Origin: Streptomyces candidus
GTDB taxonomy: Bacteria > Actinomycetota > Actinomycetes > Streptomycetales > Streptomycetaceae
NCBI RefSeq assembly: GCF_014207445.1
Contig: NZ_JACHEM010000031.1
Location: 1 to 35,170, forward strand
Direction of reading: 5' to 3'
Length of the DNA stretch: 35,170 nt
A program made the translations under genes and the position numbers. Shown piece by piece: positions 7,067 through 12,704 of this stretch (position 1 is the first letter of the stretch; the number at the start of each line of letters is the position of its first letter). Below the pieces are notes generated by a model. That model worked only from the letters and a program-made list of their open reading frames with translations. It did not search any database and was not told the origin of the DNA.

Positions 7067-7683
7067 GCCGCCACCTGCTTCCGGGCGGCGTCGTACTGGG
7101 CGATGCCAGCGACGGTGGCGTGGCACTGCCACAGGTAGCGCCAGTCGAAGTCTTCGAACGACAGGTCCCAGTTGTCAGGGAACCGAAGCGTGACCTCGCC
7201 GAAGCGGAACTGGTTGCACGCGAAGCGGGCCGTCTCTTCGTACTCCGTGCTGTGCTCGTCGGAGTGAAGGATCTGCCTGCCGACTGCTTCCACGGTGCCC
7301 GGGTATCGGGCCTCCAGTGCGGCGGCCTCTTCGGTCACCCAGGCGCGGAACTTCGGCTCCGACCAGGACTTGAACTCGCCCGCACGAACCTTCTCCCCCC
7401 AGTAGCCGGGGTTGATGTGCTGCGAGCCGTCGCGCCAGATTCCGGAGCGGAAGAAGACGAGCATGTCCTCCGTGTCCGGCCCGAAGCGGCAGAAGTGGAA
7501 GGAGTCGTGCGACCCGTTGACGATCAGGTTGTACGGCCAGGTGAGCAGGTCCCACCAGTAGAGGGAGTTATCGAGCGGCGCGAACCGCAGGTGCCGGTAC
7601 AGCCCGTCGTCGTGCAGGACCGTCATCCGGTGGTCGGCCGTGTCACGGGCGAAGCGGGCGGCGATGTCGGGGTAGTCGGTCAT
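7063..7683 (-). CDS. Phage protein of unknown function, aromatic-rich
   Basis: A 206-residue protein from ATG 7683, overlapping the upstream stop. It is rich in Trp, Tyr, Phe and His: a LYWWDLLTWPYNLIVNGSHD block near 40-60, a YWGEKV block, and FEDFDWRYLWQCHATVAGI near the C-terminus. Proteins with this pattern occur in Streptomyces phages, but I know no function. No transmembrane segment or nuclease motif is clear. It is the largest unknown of the early operon, and it is expressed with small neighbours through four-base overlaps. Confidence 0.82.
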   Translation of the reverse strand: MTDYPDIAARFARDTADHRMTVLHDDGLYRHLRFAPLDNSLYWWDLLTWPYNLIVNGSHDSFHFCRFGPDTEDMLVFFRSGIWRDGSQHINPGYWGEKVRAGEFKSWSEPKFRAWVTEEAAALEARYPGTVEAVGRQILHSDEHSTEYEETARFACNQFRFGEVTLRFPDNWDLSFEDFDWRYLWQCHATVAGIAQYDAARKQVAA

Positions 7684-7892
7684 CGGGTGCCTCCCGCAGT
7701 CACGACGAGGCGGGGGTCGAAGCTCGCCAGCACCTTGTTCGCGCGGGCCAGTTCGGCGAGCTGGTACTCGCGGGCCTCAGCGGTGAACGGGGTGCCGCAC
7801 AGGCGGACCAGGTACGCGGCGTCGGACGCCGCCTTCTCCGCGAGGAGGATCCGGTCAGGGACCGGAGAGGTTGGTGCGACGATGGGGAGCAC
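7680..7892 (-). CDS. Small phage protein, function unknown
   Basis: A 70-residue protein. I choose the GTG at 7892 because the sequence AAAGGAGGGAGCCAC lies directly before it; an ATG at 7910 would place the start inside that ribosome binding site. The protein is helical (AEKAASDAAYLVRL, then YQLAELARANKVLA). Its stop overlaps the next ATG (ATGA). It is the first gene after the AlpA-like regulator and is separated from it by 88 bases. Confidence 0.75.
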   Translation of the reverse strand: MLPIVAPTSPVPDRILLAEKAASDAAYLVRLCGTPFTAEAREYQLAELARANKVLASFDPRLVVTAGGTR

Positions 7893-7980
7893 GTGGCTCC
7901 CTCCTTTCACAGTGGCGAGGGTTGCTGCGGAGGCCCTGCTGCCGGTGTGTCGAAGCCCGGCGGTGGGGCCGAATTGCCGA

Positions 7981-8193
7981 CTAGGCGGCGGTGGAGAGCT
8001 CGGCGGGGCGGCTCTCGTGGTTGTCCTTGTCGGCGCCTTCGAGTTCTCCTCGGACGTGCGCCTCGATCTCGCTGATCTTGTAGGCGAGGCGGCCGTGGTA
8101 GCGCTTGGGCTGGGGCCCCTTGCCGAGGTGGTGGTAGTTCCAGAGCGTGGAGACGCTGAGGCTCATAAGGCGAGCAGCATCCTTGGTCCACAC
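7981..8193 (-). CDS. AlpA/MerR-like helix-turn-helix DNA-binding protein
   Basis: A 70-residue protein, ATG 8193. Residues 2-48 read as a small winged helix-turn-helix of the AlpA/excisionase type: W-T-K-D-A-A-R-L-M for the first helix, SVSTLWNYHHLGKGPQPKR for the recognition helix and wing, and RLAYKISEIEAHV for the last helix. Such proteins act as excisionases or as early transcription regulators. No integrase is present in this window, so a regulator of the early operon is the safer reading. A 15-bp inverted repeat at 8226-8240, 33 bases upstream, could be its operator. Confidence 0.85.
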   Translation of the reverse strand: MWTKDAARLMSLSVSTLWNYHHLGKGPQPKRYHGRLAYKISEIEAHVRGELEGADKDNHESRPAELSTAA

Positions 8194-8225
8194 GTGTCCG
8201 GGCGGGGGCGGTGGGGCAGCAGCAT

Positions 8226-8240
8226 CCCCTGTACTAGGGG
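8226..8240. promoter_or_regulatory. Inverted repeat CCCCT-N5-AGGGG, possible operator
   Basis: A perfect 5-bp inverted repeat around GTACT lies 33 bases before the AlpA-like gene. Size and position suit a dimeric repressor site controlling the early operon. No convincing -35/-10 pair is visible next to it, so this is a candidate only. Confidence 0.4.
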
Positions 8241-8286
8241 GTGTGTCCGGCCAGCTTATCGGCGGGCACTGACAGTCGGACGGGCT

Positions 8287-8493
8287 TCAGCGGCAGTGGC
8301 TGCACGGCGCGACGCCGCAGAGGGAATGGTCCCGCCGACGGCCTGCCGACTGCGCCGAGTGCGCGATGTCCCGGTCGACTGCCTCCGCTAGCTCGCATTC
8401 GCTATCACAGAACGGGTCCCGGTTGGCACCGTGGCTCCAGACCAGGTCGGGCTCGCTCCCTCGTAGCGGCATCCCGCAGAACGTGCATTCCAT
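8287..8493 (-). CDS. Small zinc-finger-like protein (TRASH/MYM-like Cys pattern)
   Basis: A 68-residue protein, ATG 8493, with an excellent GAGGAGG ribosome binding site. It has C3-x2-C6 and F-C29-x3-C33 spaced like small treble-clef (TRASH/MYM-type) zinc fingers, then a C-terminal C59-x4-C64-x2-C67. This suggests two metal sites in a very small protein. It is the first minus-strand gene after the divergent region with the plus-strand DUF6233 gene, and an 18-bp inverted repeat lies just upstream. The function is unknown; a small regulator or nucleic-acid binder is a guess. Confidence 0.72.
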   Translation of the reverse strand: MECTFCGMPLRGSEPDLVWSHGANRDPFCDSECELAEAVDRDIAHSAQSAGRRRDHSLCGVAPCSHCR

Positions 8494-8506
8494 CGCATCC
8501 TCCTCG

Positions 8507-8524
8507 GTGACATGGTGCTGTCAC
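8507..8524. promoter_or_regulatory. Inverted repeat GTGACA-N6-TGTCAC, possible operator
   Basis: A perfect 6-bp inverted repeat with a 6-bp spacer lies 13 bases before the zinc-finger-like gene, in the divergent region between minus- and plus-strand genes. Symmetry and spacing suit a dimeric repressor or CRP-like regulator. It may control the early operon switch. Confidence 0.45.
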
Positions 8525-8567
8525 TAGGAACAGACGACGTAACTCAGCCGGGCTGCTGACACGGCCC

Positions 8568-8573
8568 TATAAT
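8568..8573 (+). promoter_or_regulatory. Consensus -10 box (TATAAT) for the DUF6233 gene, likely leaderless
   Basis: A perfect TATAAT ends only 7 bases before the ATG at 8581. Transcription starting about 7 bases after the -10 box would begin at or next to the ATG, giving a leaderless mRNA, a form common in Streptomyces. No good -35 box is seen at the usual distance, and there is no Shine-Dalgarno sequence. Confidence 0.65.
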
Positions 8574-8580
8574 CGAACAC

Positions 8581-8913
8581 ATGTCCGACCTGCCCCCCGA
8601 CCTGCCACGCCTCCTCACGCTGGAGACCTGGCATGCCATGCAGTTGGAGCGGATACGGGCAGCTATCCGCGTCGCGGAGGAGACCGAGGTGTCCCGCCGC
8701 AGGGAGGAGGAGCGCCTCGCGCAGCCGCCGCCGGAGTGGCTGGCCGAACCGAGCCCTGCCGGTGGGCCGGGCACGGTCCACTGCGGGTACTGCGGGTTCC
8801 ACGGTGGGCGGGTGCGGGGCATCGGGGTCGACGCGGCCAGGCGGGCGCTGGTCGAGGGTGCGGAGGCATGCCCGGCCTGTCGGCCAGACACGGCACTGGG
8901 GCTGCTGGATTAG
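8581..8913 (+). CDS. DUF6233 family protein
   Basis: A 110-residue protein and the only plus-strand gene in the left three quarters of the window. It has the features I associate with DUF6233: an N-terminal DLPRLLTLETWHAMQLERIR segment, a charged helix (RRREEERLAQPPPEWL), a short region with G-Y-C-G, the A-R-R-A-L-x-E-G helix, and the closing C-P-x-C-R-P-D-T-A-L-G-x-L-D. DUF6233 genes are frequent in Streptomyces chromosomes, often in accessory regions; no function is known. Here it has its own leaderless-type promoter and is convergent with the Ro60 gene. That independence suggests a cargo gene expressed apart from the phage operons. Confidence 0.9.
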   Translation: MSDLPPDLPRLLTLETWHAMQLERIRAAIRVAEETEVSRRREEERLAQPPPEWLAEPSPAGGPGTVHCGYCGFHGGRVRGIGVDAARRALVEGAEACPACRPDTALGLLD

Positions 8914-8959
8914 CGCACGGGTCTGGTGCCCCGTCCTCTGCCTGATCTACGGTGTGTGC

Positions 8960-9022
8960 GCGGCCAGCATTCGTGTCGCAACGACCCTTCGGGGCGTGGG
9001 CTCAGCCCGCCATGCTGGCCGC
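8960..9022. repeat. Inverted repeat between convergent genes, possible terminator
   Basis: Perfect 11-bp arms (8960-8970 and 9012-9022) enclose 41 bases that contain smaller GC hairpins. It fills the gap between the convergent DUF6233 and Ro60 genes, ending 9 bases from the Ro60 stop. A shared bidirectional terminator is the simplest reading. There is no T-run on either side, so it could instead be a structured 3' end that protects the Ro60 mRNA. Confidence 0.5.
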
Positions 9023-9030
9023 ACCTTGCG

Positions 9031-10653
9031 TTAGGCGCCGAGCGCGTTCTCCCAGGGCCACCGTGCGTCCCGGCCAGCTTCCAGCAGCGGGATCATCCGG
9101 AACGCCTGGTCGGTGAGGCCCCCGAACGTGTGCCGGTTCTGCCCGCCGGACGGGGCGTGGCCTGCCGCGTACCCCGCGAGGTTCCACGTGTACAGCGGCA
9201 CCGTCTGCGGGATGCTCGCGGTCACCTCGTGCGCGTCGTGCCCGGCCTGCTCGTCGGTGACGATGACGACCCGGTCGTGCCCGCGGAAGGTCTCGCGAAT
9301 GGCAGCGGCCGTGTCGGTGCCGCCGCCGAGGAACCAGCCGCCGTCCTTCCATTTCCGCACGTCGCCGAGGAGCGAGCCCCCGCGGGTCAGGGGGAACGCC
9401 TTGACCTTCGCCCCGGGGGCTTCGTTCACGTAGTAGCGGGCGGAGGAGAACGACACCACGTCCGCCTGGGTGCAGCGCATGCCGAGGGCGATCCCGAACA
9501 GCGCCGCGGCGTCCCAGCGCATCAGGGAGCCGTCCCGTGAGAACGACTCGTGCATCGAGCTGGACGTGTCGACGAGGACGAGGGTGCGCCCGTCGAGCGT
9601 CGGGATGTTGGCGAGGGATGCGGTGAGGGCCTTGTCGAGGGCGTGACCCCAGCGGAGCGACGGGGCGGCGTTGAACGCGGAGTAGAACCGCATGGGCAGC
9701 TGCCGGGAGCGGGCGACCTGCTCGGGGTCGGCGAGCTTGCGGGCGACCGTGTCGGCGACCTCGTCGGAGACTCCGGCCTCGTCGAAGTTCCGCAGGTTCC
9801 GCAGCAGCGCCATGTAGCCCATGGAGGGGATGACGGCTTCCCACGCTGCCTTGTCCATGGGCCCCTGCAGCCAGCCGGCCAGCGCCTCCCACGTCATGCC
9901 TGCACGCTGGAGCAGCTCCTGGTGGCGGGCGAGGACGTCGCGCCGGTCGGCGATTGGTGTGGACATCAGCTGATCCCGCGCAATGAGCGTGGAGAGGCGG
10001 GCGGGGATGTCCTCGTCCCGCTTCATCCTGCGGTCGAGGGCGTGCTTGAACAGGTCTCCCTGCCACGGCTTTCCGTCGGCCGGGCTGGGGTGCACGAGGT
10101 TGAGGACGTCGCCGAACCGGTAGCCCTTGGAGACCGTGTCGTGCTTGAGCAGCGACCGCTCGTTGTAGAGACGCTGCACCGCGTCGGCGAGGCCGCGCTT
10201 CACGGGCTTGGGGAGCTTCCGCCCGTACTTGCCGGTCCAGTAGCCGAGGAACTCGCCCGGCTCGTCGGCCCGCTGGAGAACGGAGTCGATGACCTGGCGG
10301 GAGTGCCCGACGGCGCCGGCTTCGAGGCGGGCCTTCGTGAACTCGGCGGCCCCGACCAGGGATGCGGTGCGCATGTTGGCGTCGGAGCGCAGCCACCGCA
10401 GGAAGCCGGTGCACCACTCCGGATCGATGACGGCGACCTGACGGACGAGCTGGGTGTAGCGGTCGTCGCGCTGGCCGCCCTTCTCGTAGAAGGTGTCGGT
10501 GCCCACGAAGTTCGAGACGGCGAGGAGGAACAGCGCGGACTTGGTGTCACGCAGGTAGCCGGTGCCGCCCTCGGCGGTGACGGTGCGCTCCCCGGTCGTG
10601 GTCACGGGCGAGCTGGCAGCGGGACGAGCCGTGCGGACGTTGAAGCGTGACAT
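9031..10653 (-). CDS. rsr: Ro60/TROVE-domain RNA-binding protein (Rsr family)
   Basis: A 540-residue protein, the usual size for bacterial Ro60. The N-terminal two thirds is the helical-repeat TROVE ring: GYLRDTKSALFLLAVSNFVG near 31-50, then KGGQRDDRYTQLVRQVA, PEWCTGFLRWLRSDANMRTAS, and an EAVIPSMGYMALLRNLRNFDEAGV block typical of Ro60. The C-terminal third is a von Willebrand A domain with a complete-looking MIDAS start, D362-T-S-S-S, and a later GGGTD. Ro60 rings bind misfolded RNA ends in the cavity and Y RNA on the outside; in Deinococcus, Y RNA tethers Ro60 to polynucleotide phosphorylase. ATG 10653 starts MSRFNV; upstream in-frame sequence is RNA genes. Two Y-RNA-like genes lie directly upstream on the same strand, which strongly supports the call. 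Confidence 0.96.
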   Translation of the reverse strand: MSRFNVRTARPAASSPVTTTGERTVTAEGGTGYLRDTKSALFLLAVSNFVGTDTFYEKGGQRDDRYTQLVRQVAVIDPEWCTGFLRWLRSDANMRTASLVGAAEFTKARLEAGAVGHSRQVIDSVLQRADEPGEFLGYWTGKYGRKLPKPVKRGLADAVQRLYNERSLLKHDTVSKGYRFGDVLNLVHPSPADGKPWQGDLFKHALDRRMKRDEDIPARLSTLIARDQLMSTPIADRRDVLARHQELLQRAGMTWEALAGWLQGPMDKAAWEAVIPSMGYMALLRNLRNFDEAGVSDEVADTVARKLADPEQVARSRQLPMRFYSAFNAAPSLRWGHALDKALTASLANIPTLDGRTLVLVDTSSSMHESFSRDGSLMRWDAAALFGIALGMRCTQADVVSFSSARYYVNEAPGAKVKAFPLTRGGSLLGDVRKWKDGGWFLGGGTDTAAAIRETFRGHDRVVIVTDEQAGHDAHEVTASIPQTVPLYTWNLAGYAAGHAPSGGQNRHTFGGLTDQAFRMIPLLEAGRDARWPWENALGA

Positions 10654-10655
10654 AC

Positions 10656-10681
10656 GAAAAAATCCCCTCACATGGAGGGGA
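10656..10681 (-). terminator. Hairpin plus T6 before Ro60; its 3' arm doubles as the ribosome binding site
   Basis: A 7-bp stem (TCCCCTC / GAGGGGA, 5-nt loop) is followed on the minus strand by six T residues: an intrinsic terminator just after the second Y-RNA-like gene. The descending arm GAGGGG is also the only Shine-Dalgarno-like sequence for the Ro60 ATG at 10653, 10 bases away. Read-through and hairpin opening would therefore be coupled to Ro60 translation. Confidence 0.7.
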
Positions 10682-10694
10682 AGCGCAGCAGTGA

Positions 10695-10834
10695 GGTGCC
10701 CGAGATCAAAGTCGGTGACGGAGACAAGGTGCTCTACCAACTGAGCTACGGAAGCCGCTAAGCCACCGGCGGGACTCGAACCCGCGACCACCCCATTAGC
10801 AGTGGAAGTATCCGTCGCCTGCGCACCGGGCACC
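10695..10834 (-). ncRNA. yrlA: Y RNA with circularly permuted tRNA-like domain (YrlA type)
   Basis: About 140 nt. The ends pair perfectly over 8 bp (GGTGCCCG at 10834-10827, CGGGCACC at 10702-10695). Next inward are strands matching those of the neighbouring RNA: 10817-10830 and 10699-10715. A 6-bp stem (10811-10816 with 10717-10722) then closes a tRNA-like module. Within it, read 5' to 3' on the minus strand, are a 5-bp hairpin with 7-nt loop (10791-10807), a perfect T arm with TTCGAGT loop (10769-10785), an acceptor 3' strand (10762-10768), a 6-nt loop, an acceptor 5' strand (10749-10755), and a D arm with AGTTGGTA loop (10731-10746). Order is T arm before D arm, so this is not an ordinary tRNA. 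Bacterial and phage Y RNAs near Ro60 genes are known to mimic tRNA. Confidence 0.88.
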
Positions 10835-10846
10835 CCCGATGCTGTG

Positions 10847-10917
10847 CCTCCCGAGATCAAAGTCGGCGATGCGGTGCCTTTACCAAAGAAGTAACCGCGG
10901 GCCTGCGCACCGGGAGG
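10847..10917 (-). ncRNA. Second, shorter Y RNA without tRNA-like domain
   Basis: About 71 nt. The terminal stem is CCTCCCG (10917-10911) with CGGGAGG (10853-10847). It shares a 14-nt 5' strand (10901-10914) and a 17-nt 3' strand (10850-10866, CCGACTTTGATCTCGGG on the minus strand) base for base with the longer RNA. The interior is a short hairpin (GCGGT/ACCGC) instead of a tRNA-like module. Shared end strands with different middles fit two Y RNAs that bind the same Ro60 through their stems. Exact ends are inferred from pairing. Confidence 0.78.
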
Positions 10918-10925
10918 TGCATGAA

Positions 10926-10931
10926 GTTGTA
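10926..10931 (-). promoter_or_regulatory. Possible -10 box (TACAAC) for the Y RNA-Ro60 unit
   Basis: TACAAC on the minus strand would place transcription start near 10919, within two bases of the predicted 5' end of the shorter Y RNA. No good -35 is seen. The fit of position supports it; the sequence alone would not. Confidence 0.42.
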
Positions 10932-11000
10932 GCAGCAGCGTACACGGCGGCACGGACACGGAGTAGGAATTCCATCTCGGCACAGGCGAGTTGGCATGAC

Positions 11001-11036
11001 AAAACCCCCTCCCCGGCGGTGAAGCCAGGGAGGGGG
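11001..11036 (-). terminator. Intrinsic terminator (9-bp stem, T4)
   Basis: A GC-rich 9-bp stem (arms 11005-11013 and 11028-11036) with a small inner GGC/GCC stem is followed on the minus strand by TTTT. It lies over 130 bases after the operon terminator at 11173-11209, with no ORF of note between. A separate short transcript therefore probably ends here. Confidence 0.75.
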
Positions 11037-11108
11037 CGCCCCGCCGAAGCGGGGTCAACCGACCTCTGAAACACAGAAGCGGATCATCCCCGCCGGAGCG
11101 GGGTCGGC
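11031..11108 (-). repeat. Two CRISPR-repeat-like hairpin units, candidate small RNA
   Basis: Two units share GACCCCGC-YYCG-GCGGGG hairpins (stems 11098-11103/11088-11093 and 11049-11054/11039-11044), 49 bases apart. The first, 11080-11108, is exactly 29 nt when aligned to a type I-E CRISPR repeat and ends in ATGATCCG; by hand it agrees with the E. coli I-E repeat, as I recall it, at about 21 of 29 positions. The second keeps only the hairpin. A TACGGT -10-like box (11115-11120) would start transcription at about 11108, and the terminator at 11001-11036 would end it. A pair of simple GC hairpins is the dull alternative. Confidence 0.45.
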
Positions 11109-11172
11109 GCTCCGACCGTACCAACTACCTGCCCAGCCACGCATCGATATCGACGCGACCCCGCAGACGCGA

Positions 11173-11209
11173 CGAAAGCCCCCACCGCCCGAAGGCGGTG
11201 GGGGCTTCT
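11173..11209 (-). terminator. Strong terminator of the late operon
   Basis: A perfect 14-bp stem (11176-11189 with 11194-11207) with a CGAA tetraloop lies directly after the last late gene, whose stop is at 11210. Only a short TTT follows on the minus strand, but stem strength and position make it the end of the late (structural and lysis) transcript. Confidence 0.85.
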
Positions 11210-11536
11210 TCACTTCTGCGGTCCGGCCGACTCGTCCCTGGGTTTCCGCTGCCTCAGCCACGCGGCGACCGCGTCGACGTCTGCCGGGTCGAGGCGGGCC
11301 AGCACGTCGATGACCTCCTCGTCGCGGGACCCCTTCGCCACGCCCGACTCCGACAGGGCGGCCTGCAGCCGGGCTTCGTTGGCGCGCTCCATCCCGGACT
11401 GTGCAGCGTCCGGCAGCCCGCGGGCAGGGGGTGGCGGCGCAGGCACGGGCGGTGGGTCCGCGAGACCGAGACGGACCAGCGACTCCAGGTCACCGGCCGT
11501 GTCGTCGACTCGCGGGCGGGCCGGTCGTTGCGACAT
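11210..11536 (-). CDS. Phage protein, function unknown
   Basis: A 108-residue soluble protein. ATG 11536 is chosen because a GGAG sits 7 bases before it; a GTG at 11542 would be too close to that site. The N-terminal half is Pro-rich and flexible (PPPVPAPPPPARGLP); the C-terminal half is helical (EEVIDVLARLDPADVDAVAAWLRQRK). It is the last gene of the late operon and follows three membrane-protein genes of the lysis region. No function known. Confidence 0.75.
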   Translation of the reverse strand: MSQRPARPRVDDTAGDLESLVRLGLADPPPVPAPPPPARGLPDAAQSGMERANEARLQAALSESGVAKGSRDEEVIDVLARLDPADVDAVAAWLRQRKPRDESAGPQK

Positions 11537-11538
11537 GG

Positions 11539-11901
11539 TCACACTCCAGTTCGGTTGTACTGATCCACGCGCTCCGGAGGCGGCGGAGGATCGATGCCGT
11601 TCTGCCTCATCAGACCGGTCAGCTCGGACACGTACCAGGAGAAGGAACGCACCAGCCCGCTGAGGCTGTCGATGCGGTGCTCCGTGCGGTCAACTTTCCT
11701 CTCCAGGCCCTCCCGAATCTCCCGGAACGAGGCGAGATCGGCCTGACGCTGGGCAGGCTCCGCCGCCACCGCGGCCGTCGCCCGCTGTGCTTCCGCGGTC
11801 ATTCGCGCCGCCGCCCGCGTCGCCCGCGCGGCGAAGAGACCCGCGCCCAGCAGTGCGACCGCGCCCAGCAACGACCCGATCACCTGCCATGCTCCGCTCA
11901 T
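11539..11901 (-). CDS. N-terminally anchored coiled-coil protein of the lysis region
   Basis: A 120-residue protein, ATG 11901 overlapping the upstream stop (ATGA). Residues about 6-26 (QVIGSLLGAVALLGAGLFAAR) form a single membrane segment, followed by an Ala/Arg/Glu-rich coiled coil (about 30-95) and a Pro-rich tail. This topology, one membrane anchor plus a helical rod, is found in accessory lysis proteins, but no known family is recognised. Its neighbours are a holin-like gene and the endolysin, which supports a membrane or envelope role. Confidence 0.75.
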   Translation of the reverse strand: MSGAWQVIGSLLGAVALLGAGLFAARATRAAARMTAEAQRATAAVAAEPAQRQADLASFREIREGLERKVDRTEHRIDSLSGLVRSFSWYVSELTGLMRQNGIDPPPPPERVDQYNRTGV

Positions 11902-12332
11902 CTACGCTCCCTCCGTGCCGCGTGGGGAACGGAGTGCTCGGGCACCGATGCCGCCCACAAGATCAAACCCACATGCCCGATGGCGTACCACGCGGCGAAG
12001 GCCAGCCCGCGCGCGTATTCACCCGACAGTGCCCCCCACAGGAACGCGCCGCCCCACACGAAGGGCGGGATCAGAGCGGCGACGAATCCGCCCCAGTCCC
12101 GGCCGACGCGCAGCCAGGCGCACCCGAAGGTGACCGTTCCGCAGATGATCCACACCGAGGACCAGCAACGGATGTCCGCAAGCCTGGTGAGCAGCCCGAG
12201 CCCGATCGGATCGGGGACCGGCTGAAGGGCGTAGCCGAGCCCGAAGCACACCTTCGCCGTGCCAAGGATCATCAGGGCCGTGCCGCGGCGGCCCACTCGG
12301 GCCTGGACGTGCCGCGCCGTCAGACGCAGCAC
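11898..12332 (-). CDS. Polytopic membrane protein of the lysis region
   Basis: A 144-residue protein from GTG 12332, immediately after the previous stop. About four hydrophobic segments are visible (near ALMILGTAKVCFGLGYAL, SSVWIICGTVTFGCAWL, FVAALIPPFVWGGAFLWG and GLAFAAWYAIGHVGLILW), with Arg-rich ends. Such proteins occur next to holins in Streptomyces phages. It could be a second holin, an antiholin, or an accessory membrane protein; the sequence does not decide. Confidence 0.75.
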   Translation of the reverse strand: MLRLTARHVQARVGRRGTALMILGTAKVCFGLGYALQPVPDPIGLGLLTRLADIRCWSSVWIICGTVTFGCAWLRVGRDWGGFVAALIPPFVWGGAFLWGALSGEYARGLAFAAWYAIGHVGLILWAASVPEHSVPHAARRERR

Positions 12333-12704
12333 TCAGGCCGCCTTCACCACGCTCGACTGCTCGATTCGCAGTTGAGCAATCGGGGCGGTGACCTGCGGGC
12401 GGACGACGAACAGGGCGACCGCTCCCTCGATGGCGATTGCCCACAGGGTCTGTTGTTCGACCGTCATGTCGCGACCAAGTGCCAGATAGAGAGCTACGCC
12501 GGCGTGACCGAGGTTCACGAGCGCGGCGAAAGCGGCACCCGACCTGAGGATGAACACCTCGGCAACGGCGACGGCGCAGGAGAGGGCCACCACGATCGCG
12601 GTCTGGAGCTCGACGGACAGGTCGAGCCCGTAGGCGGAACCGAGCTTGAGGGTGATGGCGATGAACGCCAGGATGACGACGGGCTCTCTGCCGAAGATCT
12701 TCAC
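12333..12704 (-). CDS. Holin-like membrane protein
   Basis: A 123-residue protein from GTG 12704, which overlaps the endolysin stop and has GGAGG 5-6 bases upstream. It has up to four hydrophobic stretches: VVILAFIAITLKLGSAYG, TAIVVALSCAVAVAEVFIL, ALVNLGHAGVALYLAL and LWAIAIEGAVALFVV. Small size, several membrane segments and direct coupling to an amidase gene are what a holin should show. Holins form the membrane lesions that release or activate the endolysin. No exact holin family is recognised, so the call rests mainly on context. Confidence 0.75.
   Translation of the reverse strand: MKIFGREPVVILAFIAITLKLGSAYGLDLSVELQTAIVVALSCAVAVAEVFILRSGAAFAALVNLGHAGVALYLALGRDMTVEQQTLWAIAIEGAVALFVVRPQVTAPIAQLRIEQSSVVKAA

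Noticed and set aside
7981..8193. Excisionase (Xis) of a prophage
   Set aside because: The fold allows it, but no integrase or attachment site is present. Kept as a general AlpA-like DNA-binding protein.
6913..8391. A 492-residue plus-strand reading frame
   Set aside because: Antisense to five tightly overlapping minus-strand genes; Arg/Val/Gly-rich with no recognisable domain.
10731..10807. A normal tRNA gene (tRNA-Ser GCU-like or other)
   Set aside because: T arm, D arm and anticodon-like loop are all recognisable, but their order is permuted and no standard cloverleaf can be built. The flanking strands match those of the second Y RNA.
10760..10810. A phage attachment site (attP) derived from a tRNA 3' end
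   Set aside because: A tRNA 3' half alone would suggest attP, but the 5' half follows in permuted order, both are enclosed by matching stems, and no integrase gene is in the window.
11031..11108. A true CRISPR array
   Set aside because: Only two units 49 bases apart, the second lacking the 3' part, and no cas genes. Reported instead as solitary repeat-like units.
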